Below are positions 1-4,566 of a DNA stretch of 11,230 nt, piece by piece. The translations under genes and the position numbers were made by a program. The notes below the pieces were generated by a model. It saw nothing but the letters and a program-made list of their open reading frames with translations, ran no database searches and was not told where the DNA came from. The stretch lies in the NCBI GenBank assembly GCA_947624765.1, contig CANQLS010000032.1, positions 1 through 11,230 on the forward strand. The letters run 5' to 3'. The stretch comes from an uncultured Clostridia bacterium. GTDB taxonomy: Bacteria; Bacillota; Clostridia; TANB77; UBA1234. Numbering within the stretch: the stretch's first letter is position 1; each line of letters starts with the position of its first letter.

Positions 1-76
1 ATATTATACTTAAATAGTCTTATTAATTAAGACAAGTGCCTGCCCAAGTGGCGGAATAGGTAGACGCACAGGACTT

Positions 77-316
77 AGGGCCTCTTGCTTAAATATAGGA
101 AGGCCTTGAGCACTAGTTCAGAAATGGGCTATGTGAATTTGCTCAAATTCGGGGAAACCTTACAGATAACGCTGTTGGCAATCCCGAGCCAAGATTTACA
201 ATATAACAAGTAAATAAGGTGTAGAGACTTAATGGGCAATACCTAAGTCGTAAGATATGGTAAAGAGAAAGTCCAGACTACAAACAGTTTCTGGTAACGA
301 AAGTTATAGTGGTAAG
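77..316 (+). ncRNA. group I self-splicing intron in tRNA-Leu
   Basis: The intron starts right after exon base U76 and ends in the expected G (316). P1 is visible: 74-83 pairs with 101-110 over ten base pairs, with the splice-site U76 opposite G108 as the conserved wobble pair. Conserved core segments follow in the right order: a P-like segment at 145-160 (AAATTCGGGGAAACC), Q at 177-193 (GGCAATCCCGAGCCAAG), R at 219-238 (GTGTAGAGACTTAATGGGCA) and S at 263-275 (AAGAGAAAGTCCA). It is about 240 nt, has no reading frame of note and carries no homing endonuclease. Core and splice sites look complete, so it is probably active, which is inference. Tertiary peripheral domains were not modelled. Confidence 0.92.
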
Positions 317-370
317 AAAATCCTGCGGGTGTTAAAGCTCGTGCCGGTTCAAGTCCGGCCTTGGGCACCA
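317..370. other. probable attachment site (tRNA exon 2 side of attL)
   Basis: A tyrosine integrase gene ends about 100 bp from the tRNA 3' end, the usual layout when an element integrates into a tRNA gene and restores its 3' end. The crossover should lie in the anticodon-to-T-arm part of exon 2. The exact core cannot be placed because the second copy (attR) is outside the window. Confidence 0.5.
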
Positions 371-382
371 TTTTTTAAAAGC

Positions 383-408
383 AAAGTTAGGTAAAACCTA
401 GCTTTTTT
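383..408 (+). terminator. Rho-independent terminator after tRNA-Leu
   Basis: The stem GTTAGGT (386-392) pairs with ACCTAGC (396-402) across an AAA loop, with one G-U wobble, and is followed by six T (403-408). Flanking AAA/TTT can lengthen the stem. Orientation fits the end of the tRNA transcript. Read in the other direction it lacks a good T-run, so it is a poor terminator for the integrase gene. Confidence 0.8.
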
Positions 409-439
409 CATTTCTAAAACAATGTAAAATAAGCTAGGT
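396..439. repeat. 9-bp inverted repeat between tRNA terminator and arm repeats
   Basis: ACCTAGCTT (396-404) is the exact reverse complement of AAGCTAGGT (431-439), 26 bp apart. The left arm is also the 3' arm of the tRNA terminator, so the two foldings exclude each other. It may be part of the recombination site or an alternative hairpin. Its role is unknown. Confidence 0.4.
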
Positions 440-459
440 GGCTAACAAGTGGCTAACAA
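438..459. repeat. tandem 11-bp direct repeat, candidate integrase arm sites
   Basis: GTGGCTAACAA occurs twice back to back (438-448 and 449-459). The copies lie between the tRNA 3' end and the end of the integrase gene, where Tn916/lambda-type integrases have short direct repeats bound by their N-terminal arm-binding domain. The repeat is seen directly. The function is inferred from position. Confidence 0.55.
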
Positions 460-475
460 ATTTTAACGTATTATT

Positions 476-1519
476 TTAATCTAATAAATTAACAGCTTCA
501 ACTAATTCTTTAATACTTCTATGTGTGTATGTTCCTTCTGTAATATCAGTTATAGAGTGGCCCATTATTCTTTTTATTATATATTCATTTATATTTAATC
601 TTTTTATCCTTGTCGCAAAATCATGTCTTGTATTATAAGGAGTATGCGCAGGATTAAGATTTAATAATAAAATAATTTTTTTAAATTCTTTTGCATAGCT
701 ATCATACTTTATATTGATTAAATACTCATTATCTGGATTATAAAAATATTTTATAAATGGTAAAATTTTTTTATGAATAGGTATGATTCTATTCTTTCCA
801 GCTTTAGTCTTGGAGCCACCAATCATATATTCTTCTTCCAAATGAATATTAGATATTTTTATTTTTAATAATTCATTTGGTCTCATACTTGAATATAAAT
901 ATATTAATATCATCTTGACAATATCATTATTGGTATTTTTCCATAAAATATCTCTTTCTTCATCTGTAAAAGGAAAATGCTTTTCAGATTTTTCTTTTTC
1001 TCCAATTTTTAATTTATCGGCTGGATTACTATTAAAAGGCATTTCTAATTCTATAATGGCATATTCAAATACTTTAGAACAAGTAGTTTTAATATAACCT
1101 CTTGTAGTTTTGCCAACATTAGAATTGTCAATAATATCTTGCATTTCCCTTGTCTTAAGTTCTAATAAGGGTTTATTATGTATTTTTAATAATTGGTTAT
1201 TAAAAACTGCTCTAATATTCTTTAAATTACTTTTCGACATTTTTTCTTTATCGACTAAATTTTCTAATTCTTTTTCTAATTTATAAAATACATCTTCAAA
1301 GGTAATATTCTTAAAATCTAAATCATAAGGATTTTTTCTATATTCACTTAGCATATCCAATCCTTTTTCGTAAGACTCTGCATAACCTATAATTTTTCGT
1401 AATCTTTTACCATATTTGTTATATCCTTCAGAAATACAAGCTACATAAGGTTTTCGCCGTTTCCCAGATAATTTATAAACACTGCCAAAATTATTAGGTA
1501 ATTTCATTCTTTTTTTCAA
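476..1519 (-). CDS. int: tyrosine recombinase / phage integrase
   Basis: This site-specific recombinase integrates and, with an excisionase, excises the element at the adjacent tRNA gene. The 347 residues have the usual order: an AP2-like arm-binding N-terminus (about 10-60), a SAM-like core-binding domain (about 70-165) and the catalytic domain (about 180-345). Visible active-site residues are Arg213 (SSMRPNE), Lys237 in the beta-hairpin, Arg298-His299 (NTRHDFAT), His321 (IMGHS) and the nucleophile Tyr331 (GTYTH). The first His of the HxxR box is Tyr295, a tolerated variant. The start is TTG: GGAGG (complement of 1527-1531) sits 7 nt before it, whereas the next ATG at 1507 is 19 nt away. It is co-directional with the repressor operon and could be read through from immA, or have its own promoter in 1530-1660. 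Confidence 0.95.
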   Translation of the reverse strand: MKKRMKLPNNFGSVYKLSGKRRKPYVACISEGYNKYGKRLRKIIGYAESYEKGLDMLSEYRKNPYDLDFKNITFEDVFYKLEKELENLVDKEKMSKSNLKNIRAVFNNQLLKIHNKPLLELKTREMQDIIDNSNVGKTTRGYIKTTCSKVFEYAIIELEMPFNSNPADKLKIGEKEKSEKHFPFTDEERDILWKNTNNDIVKMILIYLYSSMRPNELLKIKISNIHLEEEYMIGGSKTKAGKNRIIPIHKKILPFIKYFYNPDNEYLINIKYDSYAKEFKKIILLLNLNPAHTPYNTRHDFATRIKRLNINEYIIKRIMGHSITDITEGTYTHRSIKELVEAVNLLD

Positions 1520-1537
1520 TTTAATTCCTCCAATTTA

Positions 1538-1566
1538 TTGCAATTTTTATATATTTTTGCTATAAT
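1538..1566 (+). promoter_or_regulatory. strong extended -10 promoter for a predicted small RNA
   Basis: TTGCAA (1538-1543) is followed after exactly 17 bp by TATAAT (1561-1566), with a TG at 1558-1559 giving an extended -10 (TGCTATAAT). The expected transcription start is near 1572. No gene lies on this strand for more than 1 kb, but a terminator follows about 90 bp downstream. Confidence 0.65.
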
Positions 1567-1569
1567 TGG

Positions 1570-1664
1570 ATATGTAAAAAGAATTATCTTTGTGGGATTT
1601 ATTTTTTTTACATATCGCATATAGCGATACCCTTACTTTGCTGTAACAAAGTAGGGGATTTTTT
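1570..1664 (+). ncRNA. predicted structured small RNA between int and immA
   Basis: The stretch is bounded by the promoter at 1538-1566 and the terminator at 1630-1664 and has no plausible open reading frame. Three hairpins can be drawn. The first is a 15-bp stem, 1570-1584 with 1601-1615, with one G-U pair and a 16-nt loop containing GTGGG. The second is ATCGC-atata-GCGAT (1614-1628), which shares two bases with the first. The third is the terminator hairpin with loop CTGTAA. The RNA would be about 93 nt. It is antisense to the intergenic part of any immA-int read-through message and ends at the immA stop codon. Alternative: an antisense regulator acting only in cis. No known RNA family was recognised. 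Confidence 0.6.
1630..1664 (+). terminator. strong Rho-independent terminator, plus strand
   Basis: CCCTTACTTTG (1630-1640) pairs with CAAAGTAGGGG (1647-1657) over 11 bp (one U-G pair), with loop CTGTAA and then A plus six T. It points rightward, although both flanking genes run leftward, so it cannot serve them. Read on the minus strand the hairpin is followed by TATCGC and should not terminate. This orientation is the main evidence for a plus-strand RNA here. Confidence 0.85.
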
Positions 1665-1974
1665 ATTTAATATCATTTAATATTTTTTTTATGTATTTAT
1701 TTGCTTCATCTTCAAATTTATCAATATAAAATTCAAACATATCTTTATTAGCTTGACATAATTGATTCAATTCTATATGAGCCAGTTCATGTAATATAGT
1801 TTTTTTCTTTTTATAATAAGATAATTCTTCATTTATTGCTATACTATATATTCCTTTATAATAAAAAACGAAACCATGAATATAATTCGGCAACTTAATA
1901 TAACTAATACTAGCATTATAATTATTTAATAATTCTTGTTGATCCATTACCCCCATAAGTAATTCCTTCAACAT
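1663..1974 (-). CDS. immA: ImmA/IrrE-type metallopeptidase
   Basis: This is a short (103-residue) zinc peptidase of the ImmA/IrrE family. In ICEBs1-like elements and many Bacillota prophages these proteases cleave the cognate CI/ImmR repressor to induce the element. The HExxH motif is clear (residues 62-66, HELAH) after a hydrophobic helix, and a later Glu pair (88/90, FEDEANKYI) can supply the third zinc ligand. The family is often longer, so this is nearly a bare catalytic domain. The start at 1974 has GAAAGGA (complement of 1984-1990) 9 nt upstream. Internal Met7 and Met10 are possible starts too. It lies downstream of the repressor and the membrane protein in the same direction, so its substrate is probably the repressor at 2258-2617. 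Confidence 0.85.
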   Translation of the reverse strand: MLKELLMGVMDQQELLNNYNASISYIKLPNYIHGFVFYYKGIYSIAINEELSYYKKKKTILHELAHIELNQLCQANKDMFEFYIDKFEDEANKYIKKILNDIK

Positions 1975-2019
1975 AATACTTAATCCTTTCTATATTAAGT
2001 ATCTATACTAGCATACTTA

Positions 2020-2265
2020 TTAAACTTTTTTTGGTGTTACAAAACTTAAAAATAAGGCAATCAAACTGCATATTAATATACTTTTAAAATAATTCGGTAA
2101 TAAGAAATAACTTACACCATATAAAGCAATGGTTATTAACACATAAATTAGCAGGCTTATTTTTAATGTAGGTATCTTTTTCATAAATAACAAACACATT
2201 ATAATGGTAGAATAACACCATGAAAATAATATTAAAGAAATTATCCACACAACAATTTTAATCAT
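2020..2265 (-). CDS. small three-helix membrane protein in the lysogeny operon
   Basis: The product is 81 residues from the ATG at 2265. AAGGAG (complement of 2276-2281) lies 10 nt before this ATG, while an in-frame TTG at 2274 would be only 1 nt from it. Three hydrophobic segments are visible, about residues 3-28, 35-52 and 57-76, with Lys-Lys at the first turn (MKKIPTLK) and a KK at the C-terminus. No family was recognised. It overlaps the end of the repressor gene by 8 nt (ATGATTAA), so the two are probably translationally coupled, and immA follows. Position suggests a role in immunity, superinfection exclusion or signalling to the repressor/protease pair. That is inference only. Confidence 0.7.
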   Translation of the reverse strand: MIKIVVWIISLILFSWCYSTIIMCLLFMKKIPTLKISLLIYVLITIALYGVSYFLLPNYFKSILICSLIALFLSFVTPKKV

Positions 2266-2617
2266 CTTCTCCAAGCTCCTTATCTATTTGCTTTTTTCTG
2301 GTTTCGATAAAATTATCGATAATTTCTAAGTCTTCTACAGGTAAATCTTTAACTTTATCAAATAATACTGCATAATTAGAAAAATTTGGACTATTTGACT
2401 TAAAGTTTTCGTTTTCATCATATGCTAAATAATCCATAGAACAACCCATAAATTTAGCAAGTTTCCTTATAGTCGATAATCTGGAATTATCAGCACTCTT
2501 TTTGTCATAAAAATCTTTTAATGTTGTATAAGGTATATTAGCGTCTAAAGCTAATTTTTTTAAATCTTTATAATTATTATCCCTCATAAATTTATCAATT
2601 TTATCATTAAAAGTCAT
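2258..2617 (-). CDS. XRE-family repressor (CI/ImmR-like)
   Basis: The 119-residue protein has an N-terminal helix-turn-helix of the XRE/Cro-CI class (about residues 5-65: KIDKFMRDN, LKKLALDANIPYTTLKDFYD, TIRKLAKFMGCSMDYL). A short acidic C-terminal part (about 75-119) could dimerise. It has no LexA-type Ser-Lys autoprotease domain, which agrees with control by the ImmA-type protease downstream. The start ATG at 2617 has an excellent site, AAGGAGGG, 5 nt upstream. It is transcribed away from the cro-like gene at 2790. The three operators in the shared 172-bp intergenic region are its probable targets. It should keep the lytic/early promoter silent in the lysogen. Confidence 0.85.
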   Translation of the reverse strand: MTFNDKIDKFMRDNNYKDLKKLALDANIPYTTLKDFYDKKSADNSRLSTIRKLAKFMGCSMDYLAYDENENFKSNSPNFSNYAVLFDKVKDLPVEDLEIIDNFIETRKKQIDKELGEDD

Positions 2618-2640
2618 ATTTTCCCTCCTTATCTGACTTA

Positions 2641-2669
2641 ATTATAAAACTAAAAAAACAAAAAGTAAA
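2641..2669 (-). promoter_or_regulatory. leftward promoter of the repressor operon
   Basis: On the minus strand, TTTACT (complement of 2664-2669) is followed after 17 bp by TATAAT (complement of 2641-2646). The expected start near 2634 leaves a leader of about 15 nt with the repressor's ribosome site. Operator O1 lies 7 bp upstream of the -35 hexamer, where a bound repressor could activate as well as repress. Confidence 0.6.
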
Positions 2670-2676
2670 TAGTAAA

Positions 2677-2694
2677 AAAACGAAGTTTCGTATT
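2677..2694. promoter_or_regulatory. operator O1 (AAAACG-N6-CGTATT)
   Basis: This 18-bp imperfect palindrome matches the other two operators except for one base in the left half-site. It sits between the leftward -35 and the rightward -35. Its centre is 42 bp, four helical turns, from O2. Confidence 0.65.
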
Positions 2695-2711
2695 TTTTTT
2701 GAAAAAAAGCA

Positions 2712-2741
2712 TTGACAAAATACGAAGATACGTATTATAAT
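2712..2741 (+). promoter_or_regulatory. rightward early promoter
   Basis: TTGACA (2712-2717), a perfect -35, is followed after 18 bp by TATAAT (2736-2741), a perfect -10. Transcription should start near 2748 and run into the cro-like gene and the early operon. Operator O2 lies in the spacer and touches the -10, and O3 covers the start site and beyond, so repressor binding would block polymerase. Confidence 0.85.
2719..2736. promoter_or_regulatory. operator O2 (AATACG-AAGATA-CGTATT)
   Basis: This is a perfect 6-bp inverted repeat with a 6-bp spacer, lying inside the rightward promoter from just after the -35 to the first base of the -10. It has the same half-sites as O3. Confidence 0.8.
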
Positions 2742-2749
2742 TGGTTTGT

Positions 2750-2767
2750 AATACGGAATAACGTATT
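2750..2767. promoter_or_regulatory. operator O3 (AATACG-GAATAA-CGTATT)
   Basis: This is a second perfect copy of AATACG-N6-CGTATT, immediately downstream of the predicted rightward start site and 31 bp (three helical turns) from O2 centre to centre. It ends just before the ribosome site of the cro-like gene. Confidence 0.8.
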
Positions 2768-2789
2768 AAAGAAAGGAGCGAAATAGAAA

Positions 2790-3011
2790 ATGTATCCAAA
2801 CTTAAATGCAGAAATGGCTAGAAAAAATGTTACACAGATTGACATATCAGAGAAATTAAATATTAGTTATTCTACGGTAAGCGATAAAATAAATGGTAAA
2901 AAAGATTTTAAGTTAAAAGAATGCAAAGATATTATTTCTAAACTATTACCGGGTAATACAATAGACTATTTATTTCAAACTACGTCTAGTGAACAAGTAA
3001 AGGAAGAATAA
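2790..3011 (+). CDS. Cro-like XRE DNA-binding protein
   Basis: This is a small 73-residue helix-turn-helix protein and the first gene of the rightward operon, divergent from the repressor, which is the place of Cro in temperate phages. The HTH spans about residues 8-45 (TQIDISEKLNISYSTVSDKI, then NGKKDFKLKECKDI). The tail is short and hydrophilic, with no second domain. Its ribosome site AAAGGAG (2772-2778) is 11 nt before the ATG. The probable role is to bind the same three operators and shut off the repressor operon. The order of affinities cannot be read from sequence. It could instead be an additional activator or antirepressor, but its size and position favour Cro. Confidence 0.75.
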   Translation: MYPNLNAEMARKNVTQIDISEKLNISYSTVSDKINGKKDFKLKECKDIISKLLPGNTIDYLFQTTSSEQVKEE

Positions 3012-3029
3012 TTTTTTTAAAAGATATTG

Positions 3030-3044
3030 TGAAGTTTAACTTCA
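3030..3044. promoter_or_regulatory. 15-bp palindrome after the cro-like gene
   Basis: TGAAGTT-T-AACTTCA is a perfect 7-bp inverted repeat around one base, 18 bp after the cro-like stop codon. With a one-base loop it would be strained as an RNA hairpin, so it is more plausible as a protein-binding site. It does not match the AATACG operators. Confidence 0.3.
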
Positions 3045-3065
3045 TGAATAAAGGAAGAAATATAC

Positions 3066-3257
3066 ATGGAAGAAAAAATATTAAGTTCTTTTAAACAAAA
3101 GGAAAAAGAGCTAAAAGATTTAGAATTAATTATTTCTATGTCAGATGATTTTGAAGAAACACACGAATGTGAAATATTAGAAAAGAAAGAAAATGGCAGA
3201 GTGTGGAATATAGTCTGTACTAAAAGTGGCAATGTGAAAGATTATTATGAGATGTAA
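3066..3257 (+). CDS. small hypothetical phage protein
   Basis: The 63-residue protein is of no recognised family. The N-terminal half is charged and helical (EEKILSSFKQKEKELKDLEL), followed by an acidic stretch (SDDFEETHECE) and a short beta-like end (GRVWNIVCTKSGNVKDYYEM). There is no signal peptide or membrane segment. The ribosome site AAGGAAG (3051-3057) is 8 nt before the ATG. The opposite-strand frame across it lacks a good start region and is taken as its shadow. It lies between the cro-like and excisionase-like genes, so a role in the lysis-lysogeny decision or in early takeover is possible but unproven. Confidence 0.7.
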   Translation: MEEKILSSFKQKEKELKDLELIISMSDDFEETHECEILEKKENGRVWNIVCTKSGNVKDYYEM

Positions 3258-3318
3258 AAAAATAAACAACTCCAAAAACATCTTATTTTAATCTTTTAGA
3301 AAATTAAATTTATTAAAG

Positions 3319-3332
3319 CCTGTTACAGCAGG
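3319..3332 (+). promoter_or_regulatory. leader hairpin complementary to the predicted small RNA
   Basis: CCTG-TTACAG-CAGG can form a 4-bp stem with a 6-nt loop, 36 nt before the start of the gene at 3368. Its loop TTACAG is the exact complement of the loop CTGTAA of the small-RNA terminator hairpin (1641-1646). Complementarity extends to ten consecutive Watson-Crick pairs (3321-3330 with 1639-1648). Regulation is an inference from this match. The rest of the 110-bp gap 3258-3367 shows no promoter that I would defend. Confidence 0.35.
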
Positions 3333-3367
3333 TATAAACCACAAAGATAATGAAAGGAAACTAAAAA

Positions 3368-3622
3368 ATGCTAGAAAAAATAAAAGAATATAGAAATGTA
3401 CCTGTAAGTTTGGCTGCTGAATTGTTAGATGTTAGTCCTAACTACATAAGAGTAGGTTTACAGTTGGAAAGATTACCTTTTGGTACGGCAGTTCAAATAA
3501 CAAACAAAAAATGGACCTATCAAATTAGCCCTGGCTTGTTAAAAGAATATATTGATGGTTCAAGTTTAAAAACATACTTTGCAGAAAACAAAGAAATGTT
3601 AAAGGCTATTTTGGAGGAATAA
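3368..3622 (+). CDS. excisionase-like helix-turn-helix protein
   Basis: The 84-residue protein belongs to a widespread prophage group with a MerR/excisionase-like winged HTH. The sequence runs VPVSLAAELLDVSPNYIRVG, then LQLERLPFGTAVQITNKKWT, then a tyrosine-rich segment (YQISPGLLKEYI). Residues 10-62 form the HTH and wing. Members are annotated as helix-turn-helix or excisionase-like proteins. They may bend att-site DNA together with the integrase, or act as transcription factors. The ribosome site GAAAGGAAA (3352-3360) precedes the ATG. The upstream leader holds a hairpin complementary to the predicted small RNA. If this is Xis, RNA control of it would couple excision to the lysogenic state. 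Function assigned by family resemblance only. Confidence 0.65.
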   Translation: MLEKIKEYRNVPVSLAAELLDVSPNYIRVGLQLERLPFGTAVQITNKKWTYQISPGLLKEYIDGSSLKTYFAENKEMLKAILEE

Positions 3623-3623
3623 A

Positions 3624-3731
3624 ATGAGAACTTTAAAATTAAAAGGGTGGGTAAGAGATTTATTGCAAGATATTATAAGTTTAATTTATTTTGGTTTGAT
3701 TATTTGTTTGTTGGTATGGATTTGCTTATGA
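3624..3731 (+). CDS. 35-residue single-pass membrane peptide
   Basis: This is a short frame immediately after the HTH gene (ATG one base after its stop). GGAGG (3613-3617), inside the preceding gene, is 6 nt before it. The first part is basic (MRTLKLKGWVRDLLQ), and the rest is a hydrophobic helix (DIISLIYFGLIICLLVWICL) ending at TGA. A positively charged N-terminus and one membrane helix suggest an inner-membrane peptide with N-inside topology. Small peptides of this type are common in phage early regions, and their functions vary. It could also be a non-functional frame, but start position and ribosome site argue for a gene. Confidence 0.55.
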   Translation: MRTLKLKGWVRDLLQDIISLIYFGLIICLLVWICL

Positions 3732-3748
3732 AAAATGACATAAAAAAA

Positions 3749-3778
3749 GAAAAATTATCGACACCACAATAATTTTTC
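3749..3778. repeat. 10-bp AT-rich inverted repeat before the replication gene
   Basis: GAAAAATTAT (3749-3758) and ATAATTTTTC (3769-3778) are exact reverse complements around a 10-nt loop. Only two of ten pairs per stem could be strong, so it is a weak terminator or attenuator at best. It separates the lysogeny-control genes from the replication protein gene at 3830. No promoter of note is visible in 3732-3829. Confidence 0.35.
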
Positions 3779-3829
3779 TGTAAGAAATTATATCACATAA
3801 AATAAAAAAAATCAAATTAAGGAGTAGGA

Positions 3830-4555
3830 ATGGAAAAGATGAATGAGATAAAAACCTTTACATTCTTCCGTGAATATATAGATTTGATAAGTTTACTTAC
3901 AGAAACAGAACAAAAAGATTTAATTTATAAGATCGTTAATTATATATTTTATGATAAGAGTGTAGAAGGCTTAAGTGAAAATCAGCAAAAGGTATGGATA
4001 AATCTTAAAAGACCGTTAGATAAGAGTAAGAATCAATCAATAAATGTTACCAAAAGATATACCAAACAACCTACCAAACCGGATACCAAACAAGATACCA
4101 AATGCAGTACCAAACGGGGTACACATAATATGTCTATGTCTAATGTTAATAGTAATATGTTAATAGAAGATAATAAGAGGGTTTTAGGGAGAGAAGAAGA
4201 AACAATTTTTGATTTTATTGAAAAAAGTTTTGGCAGGACATTATCTCAAGCGGAATATGAAGTAATAAGCAGTTGGGAGGATAATGAGCTTACACGCTAT
4301 GCAGTTAAACAGGCAGAGCTTGCTAGAGCTTTTAGTGTTAAATACATAAGTAAGATTTTGTTTAGTTATAAAAAAGCTGGGATTTCGACAGTAGCAGAAG
4401 CAGAGGAAAGAGAGAGAATCTTTCAAGAGAGCAAGACTACAGTTAATCCTAGTTTAGAGCAAACAATTAAATTAAAAGAGTGGAACAACATTAAAGCAGA
4501 AGAAGTATCACCTGAAGAACAAGAAGAACTGCAAAAACTTTTGAATAATTATTAG
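3830..4555 (+). CDS. DnaD-domain replisome organiser with repeat linker
   Basis: This is a replication initiation protein of the DnaD/DnaB_2 type found in Bacillota phages, where it binds the phage origin and helps load the helicase. The N-terminus (about 8-65: TFFREYIDLISLLTETEQKD and following) matches the small DUF6291-type domain that precedes DnaD in such proteins. Residues 74-97 are six tandem TKxx units forming a hydrophilic linker. Residues 123-190 are the DnaD-like domain, with GRTLSQAEYEVISSW and KYISKILFSYKKAGI matching its signature. The tail is charged and helical. AAGGAG (3819-3824) is 5 nt before the ATG. In such phages the origin often lies within this gene, perhaps in the repeat, but that is not shown. 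A DnaC-type loader is not seen in the window. Confidence 0.8.
   Translation: MEKMNEIKTFTFFREYIDLISLLTETEQKDLIYKIVNYIFYDKSVEGLSENQQKVWINLKRPLDKSKNQSINVTKRYTKQPTKPDTKQDTKCSTKRGTHNMSMSNVNSNMLIEDNKRVLGREEETIFDFIEKSFGRTLSQAEYEVISSWEDNELTRYAVKQAELARAFSVKYISKILFSYKKAGISTVAEAEERERIFQESKTTVNPSLEQTIKLKEWNNIKAEEVSPEEQEELQKLLNNY
4049..4120. repeat. six tandem 12-bp repeats coding TKxx
   Basis: There are six consecutive 12-bp units starting ACCAAA, encoding TKRY, TKQP, TKPD, TKQD, TKCS and TKRG. The first six bases of every unit are identical and the other six vary. Copy number can change by slippage without breaking the frame. It may be a linker only, or iterons for origin binding. Confidence 0.8.
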
Positions 4556-4566
4556 AGGAAGGTAAT

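Larger units (their letters stand above)
42..370 (+). tRNA. tRNA-Leu(UAA) interrupted by a group I intron
   Basis: Exon 1 is 42-76 and exon 2 is 317-370. Joined, they give an 89-nt class II tRNA with encoded CCA. The acceptor stem is GCCCAAG (42-48) with CTTGGGC (360-366), and the T arm is GCCGG-TTCAAGT-CCGGC. The anticodon arm is CAGGA-CTTAAAA-TCCTG, so the anticodon is TAA. A long variable arm (CGGG...CTCG) fits leucine. The gene is cut between anticodon bases 34 and 35, the classic position of tRNA-Leu(UAA) introns in cyanobacteria and plastids. The tRNA 3' end faces the integrase gene, so it is probably the integration target. In that case the last bases of exon 2, including CCA, may be supplied by the element. 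All tRNA elements look intact. Confidence 0.95.

Noticed and set aside
463..470. Single AACGTATT half-site near the integrase stop
   Set aside because: It matches half of the operator motif only, without the opposing half at the right spacing.
915..1097. Plus-strand open frame inside the integrase gene
   Set aside because: It overlaps the catalytic half of a clear tyrosine recombinase on the other strand and has no ribosome site.
3017..3232. Minus-strand open frame opposite the gene at 3066
   Set aside because: The plus-strand frame has a good ribosome site and fits the operon; the minus frame is serine/phenylalanine-rich shadow sequence.
3728..3772. 14-codon frame overlapping the end of the 35-residue peptide
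   Set aside because: Too short, no ribosome site, and half of it lies in the inverted repeat at 3749-3778.
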